NCBI RefSeq assembly: GCF_018691265.1
Contig: NW_024881303.1
Coordinates: 13,137,777 to 13,201,776, forward strand
Length of the DNA: 64,000 nt
Reading direction: 5' to 3'
Source: Tyto alba
Taxonomy: Eukaryota; Chordata; Aves; Strigiformes; Tytonidae
A model generated the notes under the pieces. It did no database searches. It was not told the origin of the DNA and saw only the letters and a program-made list of their open reading frames with translations. Both the position numbers and the translations under genes were made by a program. Each line of letters begins with the position of its first letter. Position 1 is the stretch's first letter. Positions 40,368 through 59,004 of the stretch are shown here, piece by piece.

Positions 40368-40530
40368 CATTCTTTTGTGGAGAGGAAGTTGGGATTCAGA
40401 GCTCTCTGTTTTTTTTCACAAGAAATAAATCTTTTGTTCTGTCTGACACAGCAGGAAAATAACATTAAACTGTGCCTGAGCAGAGTGCTCATCATGTATA
40501 GCTGTGAAGTCTTAATCTGTGATTATCTGA
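40368..40530 (+). pseudogene. HSP90 pseudogene exon 6 block
   Basis: 163 bp against 166 bp in live exon 6 (53,301-53,466). The acceptor CAG is kept; the donor GTGAGT reads AAGTAC. A translation of one frame keeps FRAL, NNIKL, RVLIM and DYL in the order of FRAL, NNIKL, RVFIM and EYL in HSP90 and stays open for 63 codons, but the conserved PRRAP region is scrambled. Confidence 0.92.
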
Positions 40531-41090
40531 AAGTACTCCATAATTTTAGTACCTTGTTTTTTCCTTAACAGTGTCTCTCTAATAAAATGAAATTACTGTC
40601 TGAAATAGGAAAATAAAAATCTATCAACCATATACTAGAGGGTCTACCCAGAACATATGGACAGATTTAAACTAATTTCTTGCCTCTTTCTTACAAGTAC
40701 AGAGTGCCAAAGTAAAGACTATATACTATGTTTGAAATACTAGAAAGAATTAACTTAATGGACATTATTTTAAATGCTAATAATCTCCCTTCCTGAAAAA
40801 TATGGAACCTGAATTTGCAGATTTTTAAAATTCCTGTGACCTCTTTAGAGGTTTCAACAAAGGTTTTAACCTTTGTTGAAACATGCTTCATGATGAAATT
40901 TTAAACTTCTAGGCATGTAGCAGACTCATACTGTAGTCCAGGGTGTATTGAATTCTGAATAGCTGACTTTAAATATTTCTTCACAGATATTGCAGCAGAG
41001 CAGAATTACAAAGGTGACAAGTGTAGTAATAAAATTCTTCAAAGTTTTCCTTGACCATCAGAAGGAAAGAAGACTTATAACAGGTTTTGC

Positions 41091-41605
41091 TAGCAATTTT
41101 CCAGAATGTGAGGTGTTCTACCTGGATACGTCTTTCTAGGAGGGACCAGACTGTCGGGGTGTAAAAGAGCAGGTTGCTCCACAAGGGAGGGTGAGCCGGT
41201 AGCCACGGGTGAAAACAAGGCAGGCAGGGCAGCGAGAGTACTGACAAGGGCCATCATCCCACAGTACCTCAACAAAAAGAGGGAAATAGGTCCAGTGATG
41301 TTTCAGGGAATAGCTCAGTGATCACCCCACAGATCCATAATCATGAGAGAGGTCCAAGTACAAGCCAAGAAGTCAGGTCAGCACAGCAAGGCTGGGCTCA
41401 GCAAAGCACAAGGCTGAACCCAGGCACAGCTACAGCGTAGCTCAGGCAAGGATCAAAGCCAAGGGCCTAGGCTTAAACGCAGCTCCTAAGCTAAGATGGG
41501 AAACCCTCAGCCAAGGCTTCTTACAGCTCCTTCTCACGCTGCTCCTTTCCTTGGTCAGATCCAAGGTAACTTGGCTGCGTGGTATCAGAGCTAGTTTGGA
41601 GCCAA
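41091..41605 (-). repeat. Unclassified GC-richer interspersed repeat candidate
   Basis: Compositionally unlike its surroundings, rich in GCCTTG/CAAGG and CAGC words with internal near-repeats (AAGGCTGGGCTCAGC then AAGGCTGAACCCAGGCAC). On the minus strand a 61-codon frame begins with a hydrophobic, signal-like stretch (MMALVSTLAALPALFSPVA). I cannot place it in a named family; both ends are uncertain and no target duplication was established. Confidence 0.4.
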
Positions 41606-42102
41606 AATTCAAATTTAATAATCAACTAAAAGTCCTCACTGCAAATTCTTTCTAGAACAGGTTTATCTAATTCTGTTCTACAGTCATTTAAGCAGAATTT
41701 CTGTAAAATTCTTCAATTACTTCTATTTCTGTGCCCTGTGGGATGGTTGAAATTACTGCATGTTCAGTATCCTCAATAAAAATGTGTAATTGATTTAACA
41801 TAGTTTACCCTGATTCCAGCCCTTGCTGCTTAGTAAACCTATTTTCTCAACTCCTTAAACAACTAAAATTCTGTTTACAACTAAATCTGAAAGTGTAAGT
41901 GATCTCCACATCAGATTGCTCTCACTCTTCCTGAATCCTCTGATTTCTAATGTAAACCTTTATTTGAAGGTTTCTTTGTCTCTAGGAACTGTGCTTATTA
42001 AGAAGTAGCTGCTTCAGAAGTGTTCCTGAATTATGAAGACCTTTACAACAATTTTTCTTCCTTTTGCTGAAGGTACTAGAACAATTTGATCTCAAAGTTG
42101 TC

Positions 42103-42160
42103 TTCCTTATATAAAATAATATCTTCTTTATATAAAAATCTTCTTCATATAAAAACATGT
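42103..42160. repeat. Short AT-rich tandem repeat (three units of about 18-20 bp)
   Basis: The word CTTC-T-TATATAAAA recurs three times in close succession, with small changes. Simple local duplication. Confidence 0.55.
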
Positions 42161-45100
42161 GATCTTTCCGGAACAGTGCCTGCATGAACTACTTCCCTCA
42201 GCACCTGCATACCTGCTTAAAATCCAGGACTAGAACTTGTGTGTGTCTATTTAAATCTAATCCAAAATTTATTTCCTACTATCAGCTTTTCTGTCATGTC
42301 CTAATTATCTAACTCAACTCTGAAATGGCATCTGTGTTCAGTAATTTGAAATATAAATACTATTACATCAAGAATAAGTTAGTGACATACAGAATGCATG
42401 CTTTGTCACACAATTTCCAACAGTATATAGCTTCCTAGTTTTAATTAATTTAATTTACAATTTTATACTCTTTCGTTCCACTGTTTTGAAGGTGGCTTGA
42501 AGGATAGTTTTGTCACTAAATCTACCACACACACAAAATAAGTTATGTAAGTACACCATACATACCCATACCTGCTAGTAAATATGCAACAGCATTTAGC
42601 TGTTGGATGTTTACTGTACACCAAATCCAGTTCTTAGAATGTGAATATATACAGGGATAAAAGTATCAGGTTTATTTCCATGCTTGTGCTGCAACTCTAT
42701 TAAGTTATTTTTCTAGTGATGTAACTTTACCATAACCCAACACACCATCACTATAATTTAATTTAACATCTTCATGGGAAGTCTAGGATTTTGTTTGTCT
42801 GGGAAATTTTTAGTCAAACCTCCTTGCTCTCTGGAAGAGCTTTTTCTCAGAGTTTCTTCTTCTGAATTAGGATCTATTGAAATTTATGCCTATGAATAGA
42901 AAAACACTCTTAGCTATAGATAGCAAAAGTTACAGCTGCCACCATTATTCTTCCTTCAAAGCTAACATTTTTGGTCATTTATTTGTGATTTAAGGGCATT
43001 CTGATGGGCATGACATTCTACTGTCATTCTCCAAACCAAATAACTGTGTGTACTGGTTTTTTGGTCTCATGCCAAACAAAGACAGAACACATTTCAGCAA
43101 ACAGATACTGCAGTCATCTTGCAATGCTCCTCAGGCAAAGAGCAGAAACAGATACTGGAAGGAAACACATGTAACTCCGTGGAAGACGAGGTGCCCTGCG
43201 TCACTAAATTTAGATAGGTATAATTCTTGCTTTGTGCTTATAATTTCAGCTAAGAAGTGCATAATTGTGCATTTATTCTGGGAAAGTGTAAATCATGATA
43301 TAAGGTATAAAACTATAAAGACAGTATCCCCTATTCCATTCACAAGGAAACATTAAGATGAGGAGCAATTTAAAATGTCAGATTGTAGTGGCTATAAACT
43401 TAACCTAATCTATTAATTTTGTAACAAACAGCATACAAGGTGATTTATTATAAGAATAAACAATTATTCTGGGACCTTGTTAACATTCCATGAATCCAGG
43501 CCCTTCCATGCTAATTCTCTCAGCCTTCCTATGCAGCCGAACTTTTATTATAAATTATAATTGACATTTGTTAGTAGTGGAATTGTTGACTTTTGTTATA
43601 ACAAATATATTCGTGTTCAACAGTGGAAGTCTCTTCAGAATTCCTTCTGAGAGCAATGACTCTGACAATTATCACAGTCTCTAACATATTTCAAGCACCA
43701 TAAGCTTTTAGAGGATGTGTACATACTGCCCTTGGTCCATACAATTATTGCTGCCATCTACAGTTCAAAAGTACAACTACATTTTATGAGATTGATTTTG
43801 TTCTCTGCCAAAGTACTTTTTCACCCCCAAATTTTCCTTCTAAGTGACTACCGATCCTATTTCTAGTATGAATCACTTCTTTTTGTGACTGAAAGATCTT
43901 ATGATCACTTTGTCTTCCAGTAAGACTTGAGAAAGTAGGAAACAAGACAGACTGAGGAACAGTTTTATGAAAGCATGAAGCTTTGCTCCGTCAGAGATCC
44001 CTAGCTGGCTTTACATTTCATCATGGTAACACAGATTTTACATGCATAATTCCATGTGTTAAAGAAAACCAGACACGTATTAGTACATCTTTCTACTTAT
44101 GTCAGTCTTCTGAAATCTACTGTTCAGGTAATTTCAGTTGCTGCTGGTTTGTTTTCCTTAAGTAAACCCTGAAGCACTGAGATAACAACATGTCAAATCT
44201 GTGTCAGAACTCAAACAGAAACAATTTTAAAGCAATGTTATAAAAGCATTAAGGCTACAACACCAATGCTGGAATTAGGATTCTCTATGCAAAATAAATT
44301 TAATTACTTTGTGGTTTATAAAAATTAAAAGAAGTCTTACTCAGCAACATAGAAGAAGCCTTTGATGGAATCAAGAATAAAACCCGTTTTTCCTCCGTGT
44401 TTTTTCAATGCTTTGAACATTAAATAACTTTCTTCCAGCCATGTCTTATTTTGTTCTTTTTAAATTTTGTAATTTGCATATAGTAAGGAGTTCAATGAAA
44501 TTGTGTAATTAAAGAGTCTATTACGATGCAAATGTATATGGGGAACAAGTATGGGACTAAGACTGAGGCCCATGCAGTTACTGTGCAGCAATGTAACTAA
44601 CTCCCTAGCACGTGGTGTTGGTATGGAACAGTTTCTGGTTAAAGAAGACCCAGTTCTTCAATATTTAATTCAAATCTGAATTTTCTGAAAGCAAAAGTTC
44701 CTCAGATTTTGTCAAGAAAATGGCAAATCAACTACCTGCCTGGGCTCTGAATTTTGAATTTGAATTGAATATTGTAGCTGTTGGGGTTTTTTACTTTTGC
44801 ATTTACAGTAGTGTTTGAAGTAGTAAATTCTACTGAATAAATGGCAGTTGCCCCGTGTTATTTATTTTAATACCGTATGATCAGAAAAAAATGAAATCCC
44901 ATGTAACCATCCCTCAGACACTGGCTACAACAGTTACTAAAAAAAAAATGGATGAATGTTTTTAATCTTGTTTCCTAAGGAAATGAAGCATATGCAATAA
45001 CATGGTGGTTGTCCATCAGTCTCTCCCTAATAATTTTGACCTATTTAAACAACTCAGTCGAAGTCAACAATAGAACAGAGAGCACAGAGATACAACAGTC

Positions 45101-48100
45101 TGCAAACATCAATAGGTGGGCAACAGAGACGTGTGTTCTTGTTGCCTCTCCTGAAGGACCAGGCAGGGAGAATTCAGCCTTCTCCTCCCTGTTTGGCTGG
45201 CCTAATGGCTAGAAAGCAACGGGCGGTTCGTCCCTGCGTGCCCCAGCCACAGCAGGTACTGCTCCTCGCCCGGGCGGGACATTAAAGGCAGGCAGATGAA
45301 TAGATGGCTTTGGGATGTTGAGGAGAGGGGTCAGGGTCATCTAGGGGATATGGGAAGGAACAAGCTTCTGTGAATATAGGACTTAAAAATACCAGGCTTC
45401 AGCATTTCCCTCGTTAATATAGCTATTTGTTAAAATATGAAAGAATATTAATCTCTTGGTTGAAAAAATTGAACTATTTGCTTAGATCAATTAACCCCAA
45501 AATTAACTCTGACAGAAGCCAAGTCTGGAACCGTTCTTTTTAGCCTAAAACTGAAGCAATACAAAACTGGGATCAGTTAAAATAGAGTAACCATAGGAAC
45601 AAAGTGCCTATCTATATACTAGCTCTCACTGCATAACAGAACAAAAACAATACAGATTTTTCACAAGTCATGAAAAAAATATTTACACAGGCACACAGGA
45701 ACTTGGGTTAAGCAGAGCTGGGAAAACTTAGATGGTTTGCTGTGAGATTACTTTCTGCTAGTGCACTTGTCAAACAGTTTTGACAAAAGAAATCAGTCTG
45801 CTTTTGAAGACTGCTTTTGAAAGCTGAATAACAAGATCACGAAAGAGAAACAGAATGATATTATGACTGCTATGTTAGACGGTGTAAAGGCACGTAATCC
45901 TGCAGACATATGCAAAACCTTTCATGGGTCTTCACATACTTAAAATTACATATACCCCTAGGTCTGAATGACTGAATCCACATTAATCAAGAAATTAGAA
46001 AGGAAAAGATTTTATTGAGAAAAACATTTTGATGAAAGTGGCACTTTTAGATTTTTGGACATCTCAAAAGGAGATCACACAAATAATTTTAGTAGGATTT
46101 TACTGGAAAAAAATGCTTGGACAGATTTCCATAAATTGCAATAGCTTATCAGTTCTCTAAAATACAGAAGTTATTTTGACCCAAATAAATGTTAGACAAT
46201 ATTTCAGTTAATAGAATCTGAAGAGGGTTTCAGCTTAAAAGGCTTATACTATAGCATTTATACCATACCAGGACTATTTTTAATCTAAAAAACCCATGGA
46301 AGGTACATTGTTATGCTTGGGTATAACTGCCACACTTTACTAGGATAGTGGTAAAAAGCCACTAAGCTGCTTTACAGAAGCAGACAACCAGAGCAGCTGT
46401 CAGACCACTGAAATCATAGTCGCTATGCAAAGGCACACGTCATACTCAAGAAAGGATTTTGGTGCTTAGTTTGTAGAATGGTGTGTGTTTGAGAGAAAGG
46501 AAAATAAATGCATTGAGAATAAACACAAAATCAGACTCAAAGAAGGTACAGAAAAGCACCCACCACACTAAGCACCAAAAGATGACCCAGACACAAGCGC
46601 AGAACTTTCTAGGCTGAGTGTTGGCTGAAATCCAGTTTTTTCAGTGGCTTAGAACTGTGAGCAAGTAACTTCACTCTTACAGTTTCATTTCTTCTGTGTG
46701 ATCTTATGTTACTGTTGACACCACAATTAATTTTTCCTCCTCATTAAAATAACCCACAGGACCCTGTATTTTGGCCAGCTGCTTGGGTCAGAGCTGTACT
46801 ATCACAATTTAGAAGGGCAGAGTCCAGTAAGTCATTGCACCAACGCAGATACTGATCCAGACACTGCAAAAACTGCAAGAAACGAGCTGCAATTTTAATT
46901 CCTTGACAGGTCCTATGTGATGTCTTACATGCATGCTTAATATCTTTTTGTCATATAATGAGAATTACTGAAAACTCCCTGAAAGACATAATGCTGCAAC
47001 CAAATCAAGTCTGCAGGCCTCAATTCAATTAGGTTTGCTTGTCTAGGTCAAACTGCAGGATGACAGATGTTAAGAATGTTAAATTCAGCATAAGGATTTT
47101 TGGTTAAATGCATTAATGGACCTAAGTATTGTAGTAACTAATTCATGGGGCATGTTACCCAGTGTAATTTAGGATGCCTAACTGGAAGGGAAGGCTAGCC
47201 ATATAAAAATTCAATTCCCAAAAGTCAGTCAGATGTTGAACTAGATAGCGGCCTGGGGTACATCTAAGAGCCAAGAGAAGATACCCAGAAGTTTCTCCTG
47301 GGGTAGATTATTGCTACAGAAACAACATCCTTTTTGTTCCTCAAATAAATAAATAGCTGTTCTTTAGAGCAGAGAGATTGTCTAGATTCATGCTTACATC
47401 AATGTACAGTTTTAACATGTAGCTTCACGTGGTATTTATATCCCAAAAAGTGGATCAGCTCCAAGAAAGTTTTAGAAGCCTGCTGTGGAACACGTGATGC
47501 AGAGAATTCTCCCGAGACACGAAGTCCTGCATTTAACTCCCCAGTCAGGTCGTTTGGGATATAAAAATTACTCTGCTGCTAAATGCTGTAATCACAGAGC
47601 TACTGGCTGTAATGAGACATGTACTTATCAAAGCCTTTATGCAAGATGTATAAATATATGTATAAAGATGTCTGTAGCTGTGCCCTTTGATCGTCAGCCG
47701 AGATTTCCCACAGATTAAATGGCAAGAGCCACGTCCAGGTTGAGAATCCCAGAGGGTTTCAGACACTGGGCTGTTAACAAACTGGACAGCGTTGGCATCC
47801 GTCTCATGTCTACTATTATTACTTACATCCTTAAGTAACTGCATAGCTATGTAAGTCTTATGAGCTTCTTGGATTTGACCCCTCTACTCTTTTTATCCTG
47901 AATACAGATGCTAAGCGGCATGGTTCTGTTCCTTGCAAACTGATACTTGCTGTGTGAGAAGCAAATTTTGTTCTCCCTGACTAGGCGAAACACTTTACCG
48001 CAGCATCCCCAAGCCGTGATTCACCCAGCTACGCCCGGCAAGAGCGGACGGCTCCAGCCCGGCCCTCCCGCGGCCGCGGGCTGAGGCAGGGGAGCAGGGC

Positions 48101-48253
48101 CGCAGCCACCCGCACAACCGGCCTGCGGGCAGGGGCCGGGCGAGCACAGCCCGGCGGCCGCGGCTCGGAGGGGGCTGAACAGAGTCCCGGCCCTTCTCCC
48201 GCCGGGAGAGCCCTGGTCCCTCCGGGGGGAAGGGGGGGCCGCCGGCCCGCCCG

Positions 48254-48273
48254 CTTCTAGGACGTTCCGAGAG
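48254..48273. promoter_or_regulatory. HSP90AA1: Degenerate upstream heat-shock element candidate
   Basis: Four consecutive pentamers read TTC, a GAA-like GGA, TTC, and a GAA-like GAG in the correct alternating phase. Two of four are imperfect, so HSF binding is only possible. It sits directly upstream of the CRE. Confidence 0.35.
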
Positions 48274-48278
48274 GCGGA

Positions 48279-48286
48279 TGACGTCA
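48279..48286. promoter_or_regulatory. HSP90AA1: Consensus CRE (TGACGTCA)
   Basis: Perfect 8-bp palindrome for CREB/ATF-family factors, about 450 bp upstream of the predicted transcription start and inside the CpG island. Confidence 0.65.
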
Positions 48287-48375
48287 CCCACCGCTTGCGC
48301 AATCCCCACACCCCTACCCCTGCTCCCCTCAGCGCCGCGCGCGCCCAACCTCCACCCCGGGGGGGGGGGGGGCAC

Positions 48376-48387
48376 TGCGCATGCGCC
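48376..48387. promoter_or_regulatory. HSP90AA1: NRF1-like palindrome
   Basis: TGCGCATGCGCC, identical over 12 bases to the site in the WDR20 promoter at 28,196. A second half-type site, GCATGCGCA, is at 48,463-48,471. Confidence 0.6.
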
Positions 48388-48430
48388 CTCCCCACCTCCC
48401 CAGCCGAGCCGGCGGTTGGGCGAATGGGGA

Positions 48431-48446
48431 GCGCGCGCGCGCGCGC
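48431..48446. repeat. (GC)8 alternating tract
   Basis: Sixteen bases of strict GC alternation about 285 bp upstream of the predicted start site. Such tracts can adopt Z-DNA under negative supercoiling, which is high upstream of active heat-shock genes. Confidence 0.8.
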
Positions 48447-48470
48447 TCATTCGGCCGCCGCCGCATGCGC

Positions 48471-48580
48471 AGAACCCGCCCCCGCCCAGGCGGCCGTGGC
48501 AGCGGGATACGCCTGCGCGGGAGCCGCTCTCTGACGCGCCCGGCTGCTATTGGCTGCGGGAGGCTCCGCCCCGCCCCGTG
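48471..48580. promoter_or_regulatory. HSP90AA1: Proximal GC boxes and inverted CCAAT box
   Basis: CCCGCCCCCGCCC at about 48,475-48,487 and CCGCCCCGCCCC at 48,566-48,577 are Sp1-type sites. ATTGG at 48,549-48,553 (within GCTATTGGCTG) is an inverted CCAAT box, about 150 bp upstream of the TATA box, for NF-Y. Confidence 0.65.
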
Positions 48581-48658
48581 GCGGCGTGGCCGGGAGTCCC
48601 CGCCCGCGGCCCCCCCGTCGCCCCCTCCCCGGGCCGCCCCCTCCCCCGTGCCTGTCAG

Positions 48659-48683
48659 TGAAGGTTCCCGATGGTTCTGGAAG
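48659..48683. promoter_or_regulatory. HSP90AA1: Proximal heat-shock element (HSE)
   Basis: Five contiguous pentamers in HSE phase: GAA, TTC, a degenerate middle unit (CGATG), TTC, GAA. The four good units are perfect nGAAn/nTTCn matches, giving a gapped HSE able to bind HSF trimers. It ends 17 bp upstream of the TATA box, so it is the main candidate for heat induction of this gene. Confidence 0.85.
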
Positions 48684-48699
48684 GAGGCGGCGCCGGGCG

Positions 48700-48707
48700 T
48701 ATATAAG
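48700..48707 (+). promoter_or_regulatory. HSP90AA1: TATA box
   Basis: TATATAAG in a GC-rich setting, 17 bp after the HSE. Predicts a focused start near 48,730. A TATA box together with a CpG island is typical of inducible heat-shock genes. Confidence 0.88.
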
Positions 48708-48729
48708 CCGAGCGGGCGGCGGGGAGCGC

Positions 48730-48818
48730 GCATTAGTGGAGGCGCAGCCGTGCGGTTGGAGTTCGTTCGCCGTTCCAGTGAGGAGAACAGCAGCCCTTCC
48801 CCCACTCCTCTCGCAAAG
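48730..48818 (+). other. HSP90AA1: HSP90AA1 exon 1 (noncoding 5' UTR)
   Basis: The start is estimated about 30 bp after the TATA box, near GCGCATTAGTGG. The exon has no ATG and ends at CGCAAAG with donor GTGAGC (48,819). The family is known to have a noncoding first exon, and the next acceptor is directly in front of the start codon. The 5' end is approximate. Confidence 0.8.
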
Positions 48819-56138
<7,320 letters not shown>

Positions 56139-56784
56139 AACAGTTTACAGACACTCGTGAATGTTTCCTTGGCTAATACGAATAAGTTATATTTTGTATA
56201 TTATGAATGTTACCTGCCAAAAAAAAAATCTTTGACACTTTGTCTGCATTCCCTCTTTATATTTATTTTCAAAGATGTTATACCTTTATTTTTGTTACAT
56301 TGCTTTTTCAGCTGATGTGAGATACAAATGCCATTGAGGGAATATTTTCTTTAACACTGTACAACCCTAAACAGGCAAGTGAGAAGTAGTTATTTTTGTC
56401 TGTATTAGCTGGTTGCAGGTGGCAGGGTTTTTGACTTATTCTTAATTGCCAGAAATGTGGGAAAGAAGTAGTAAAGATGGTATGACATCAGGATGTTTCA
56501 AGTTTAGTGTTACACAGCTCTTCAACTCTAAATATGTCTAACATACAGTACCTAGTAACTAGGTATCTAGGAGAGCTGAAATACCTGGGGAAGCTTTAGC
56601 CCTTTTGCTCCTAACAAGGTCTTGATGTTTAAAGTTGTTTTTTATACTGTTTAAGGATTCTGGATTGCACTCTACCATAGAATAGAATCCACTGTAAATC
56701 TCTATTGTGACTTATGCAACTCTGCATGTACAGTTCAAACATAGAACTGTAAGAATAAAAGTGTTAAGAATGAGTCTTGTCACT
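56139..56784 (+). other. HSP90AA1: HSP90AA1 3' UTR
   Basis: About 640 bp of AT-rich sequence from the stop codon to the predicted cleavage site, with an A9 run at 56,219-56,227 and AUUUA-type words near 56,263. No earlier canonical AATAAA is present. The end is approximate. Confidence 0.75.
56754..56759 (+). terminator. HSP90AA1: Polyadenylation signal AATAAA
   Basis: Canonical hexamer 616 bp after the stop codon, followed within 20-40 bp by a GU-rich stretch (GACTTGTCTCTGTTAG), which is the expected downstream element. Predicts cleavage near 56,775-56,785. Confidence 0.85.
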
Positions 56785-59004
56785 GACTTGTCTCTGTTAG
56801 CACTGGGACCAAAACCTGTTACTCTTCTTTGTGTCAATTGCTGCTTTGGATCTTGAGTACCATCTGCTGCCTTGTTAAGTCTGTAATGCCACATGCTCTG
56901 GTGCTGCTACAGAAGCCTGCTGCAGAACAACAGGAATTTCAGGCGGTGCTGAAAAATCTCAAGACAATTTTAATCTCTAAAAAGTTACTTGGCTCAAGTT
57001 AGGTTCAACTTGTTGATACTCCTGCAGTTCTTCTGAAGGCTTGCAAATGGAGCGAGGCTCCTAAAGCTGTGACCCCTGGTGCTGCTGTGCTGAAGTGAAG
57101 AGTTCCACGTGTTAGGTGGCTGCTGCAACATCCTGCAGGCCTTCAGGCAACTGCTTGGTCGTGCTGTGTTCTGTATTCCTTGGCCTTTGTTTTAGAGTAG
57201 TAAAACGAAATGAGAGTTGTCAGTGGCCAACTCCAGCAGCCTTCCCATCTGCCAAGCAGTTGATGCAGATCAAATGTCTGTCCTTGACTGTGGACAGGTA
57301 ACACTTGGTATTCACACCAAGCTTCAGGAACTCAGCAGGGTTGGGGGTGGGTAGGAGTGAGTTCAGAACACCTTGCTCTGTTCTCTAGCAAGTCCTGATT
57401 TAGTTTTCTGTTTCCATCTGTTCTGTTTCATAGAATTAGAGCTGTTTCCCAATCTAAAATGTCAAAGATGTCTTTTGGGTTTTCTGTAATAAGGTGGAAG
57501 GACAATTTGGTTTGGCTGTAGCAGTATCTTGCAGATACCTAAAACAGCTTCTTGCGAGCTAATTCAAAGTAGTAGCTTGTGGCACAAGCTCTTGTGGGTT
57601 CCGAAGGGCACTGTGTTTATGTCAAGGCAGCATTGCGTTCTGGGGGGTGGGGAGCCCACGTTTCACACGGGGTAGGACAGTGAGTGACCCTACGCAGTTT
57701 GGCTAGCTGGTGAGGTGAGTGGCCTTTGGCAGTCACTTCAAACTGATGTTTTTGCATGTCAGTTTACTAGACTAACATGCTCTCCTTTTTGCAAATCTGA
57801 ATTCTTTCTCCAAGATTAAGGGATTGGATATGAAAATAAACTGCTTCAGTAGTGTACACATAATGGGGGAAGGCTTAGCATGCTTGAAGGCCTCTTTTCT
57901 GTACTGAAAAGTTTCCCATGTTCTTAAAACCATACTTGGGTTGGATCCTGTTACTGCAGCTGAGATAGGAAATAGATGCCACTTACATTCTACAATTTAG
58001 AATCTATGAAAGGAAACGTGCCTTCAGAAATGCTTCCCTCAGTTCCCCGTGCTTTACACACCCTGTCTTGTGTCCAAGGTCTGTCACAAAGCTGGTTCAG
58101 CTATTGGTGACGAGAGGAATTGGGAAGTGACTTGGGGCACCTACAAACCAGCTTGAAGTCCTAGGTCAGTACATCCAGGGCATTTGTAGCCCATGCTTGT
58201 ACTGTATCGTGACTTAAAATGTCCTAAATCACTTAAAATCACTGGTGTCTCAGGAAGACTGCAGAAGAGATGAGGGCTTACCAAGGTAGTGAACGAAGCA
58301 AAGTCCAAACATGGAAATAGTTTTCTTGGGCGGTGAGGCAGGAGAGCTGGTTCCCCCCAGACCCCACCTGGGGGCGAGGCGAGATCTCCCACCCTGTCCC
58401 TGTTCCCAGTCGTCAGGCGGGCGTTTTGATCTAAGCTCTGTGACCGAGCTGCGATGTCTTTGTGCCTTCTGCCTGCCCTGGTGATGGCTGTACTGTCACC
58501 ATAGGATCGAGCGACATCAAAACGTGCAGCCTGCTGGCTCGCAGGAGGAGTTGTACGGTTACGAATGTGTGTTTCTCAGTGCTGGCTTGCTGTTTGGTGC
58601 GTGGATGGTGGAAGCAGTGATCAGAAGGTAAATGCTTCCGTCTTGGTAATGCTGAAATGTTGGAAGTTAGCAGGATAGCAGATTTCAGTCTGCTTTAGCT
58701 AATCTCTCCAAGGCCTCAATGGCAAAAATTCTTGTTCAGTAGTAGTATACCAAAACTAAGGACTTAAAAGCAGGTGGGTTTTAAGGTATGTCTGTCTAGT
58801 GACTAAAATCTATTTTACAAGTTCTTTTATAATGTGTAAAAACTTATGAAAAAATCTGCTCATTACTACATTGAGATCTATGATTTACAGTGACAAAAGA
58901 TGCTAGAGACAGTTTTCCAGCTGGCCAGTGGAAGTGATGGCACAAGTCTTTACCTCCCTTGGCGCTCCCCTCATTTGTCAGCTTTTTGCTGAAATACATT
59001 TTAG
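56785..59004. other. Intergenic, 3' of HSP90AA1
   Basis: About 2.2 kb with no supported gene. Short frames (60-83 codons) lack family features. Known synteny would place DYNC1H1 on the minus strand further right; none of its exons was recognised. Confidence 0.6.

Larger units (their letters stand above)
37257..40530 (+). pseudogene. Decayed tandem duplicate of HSP90AA1 (exons 2, 3, 4 and 6)
   Basis: Four separate blocks align in order and on the same strand with HSP90AA1 exons 2, 3, 4 and 6, separated by intron-like sequence. The span (3.27 kb) is close to that of the live exons 2-6 (3.12 kb). Because introns are kept and some intron bases beside exon 4 also match, this is a DNA-level duplication and not a processed retrocopy. 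It is broken: the initiator ATG is AAC, exons 2 and 3 have deletions, exon 4 has a 4-bp net deletion, and the donors after exons 2 and 6 are lost. The charged-linker exon 5 and exons 7-11 were not found. Parentage from HSP90AA1 rather than HSP90AB1 is inferred from position and nucleotide match. No CpG island or heat-shock promoter is visible upstream of it. Confidence 0.9.
40531..48020. other. Intergenic region between HSP90 pseudogene and HSP90AA1 promoter
   Basis: About 7.5 kb, AT-rich. Expected pseudogene exons 7-11 were searched for by eye and not found. It contains an unclassified repeat-like block at 41.1-41.6 kb, a short tandem repeat at 42.1 kb and a small GC-rich spot at 45.1-45.3 kb. 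Open frames (for example 43,048-43,356 and 47,485-47,718) have no recognisable family. Confidence 0.6.

Noticed and set aside
40531..48000. Search for pseudogene exons 7-11 and for a pseudogene promoter or exon 1 at 35-37 kb
   Set aside because: No stretch resembled the [15 protein letters not shown] or MEEVD coding sequences, nor a TATA-HSE arrangement.
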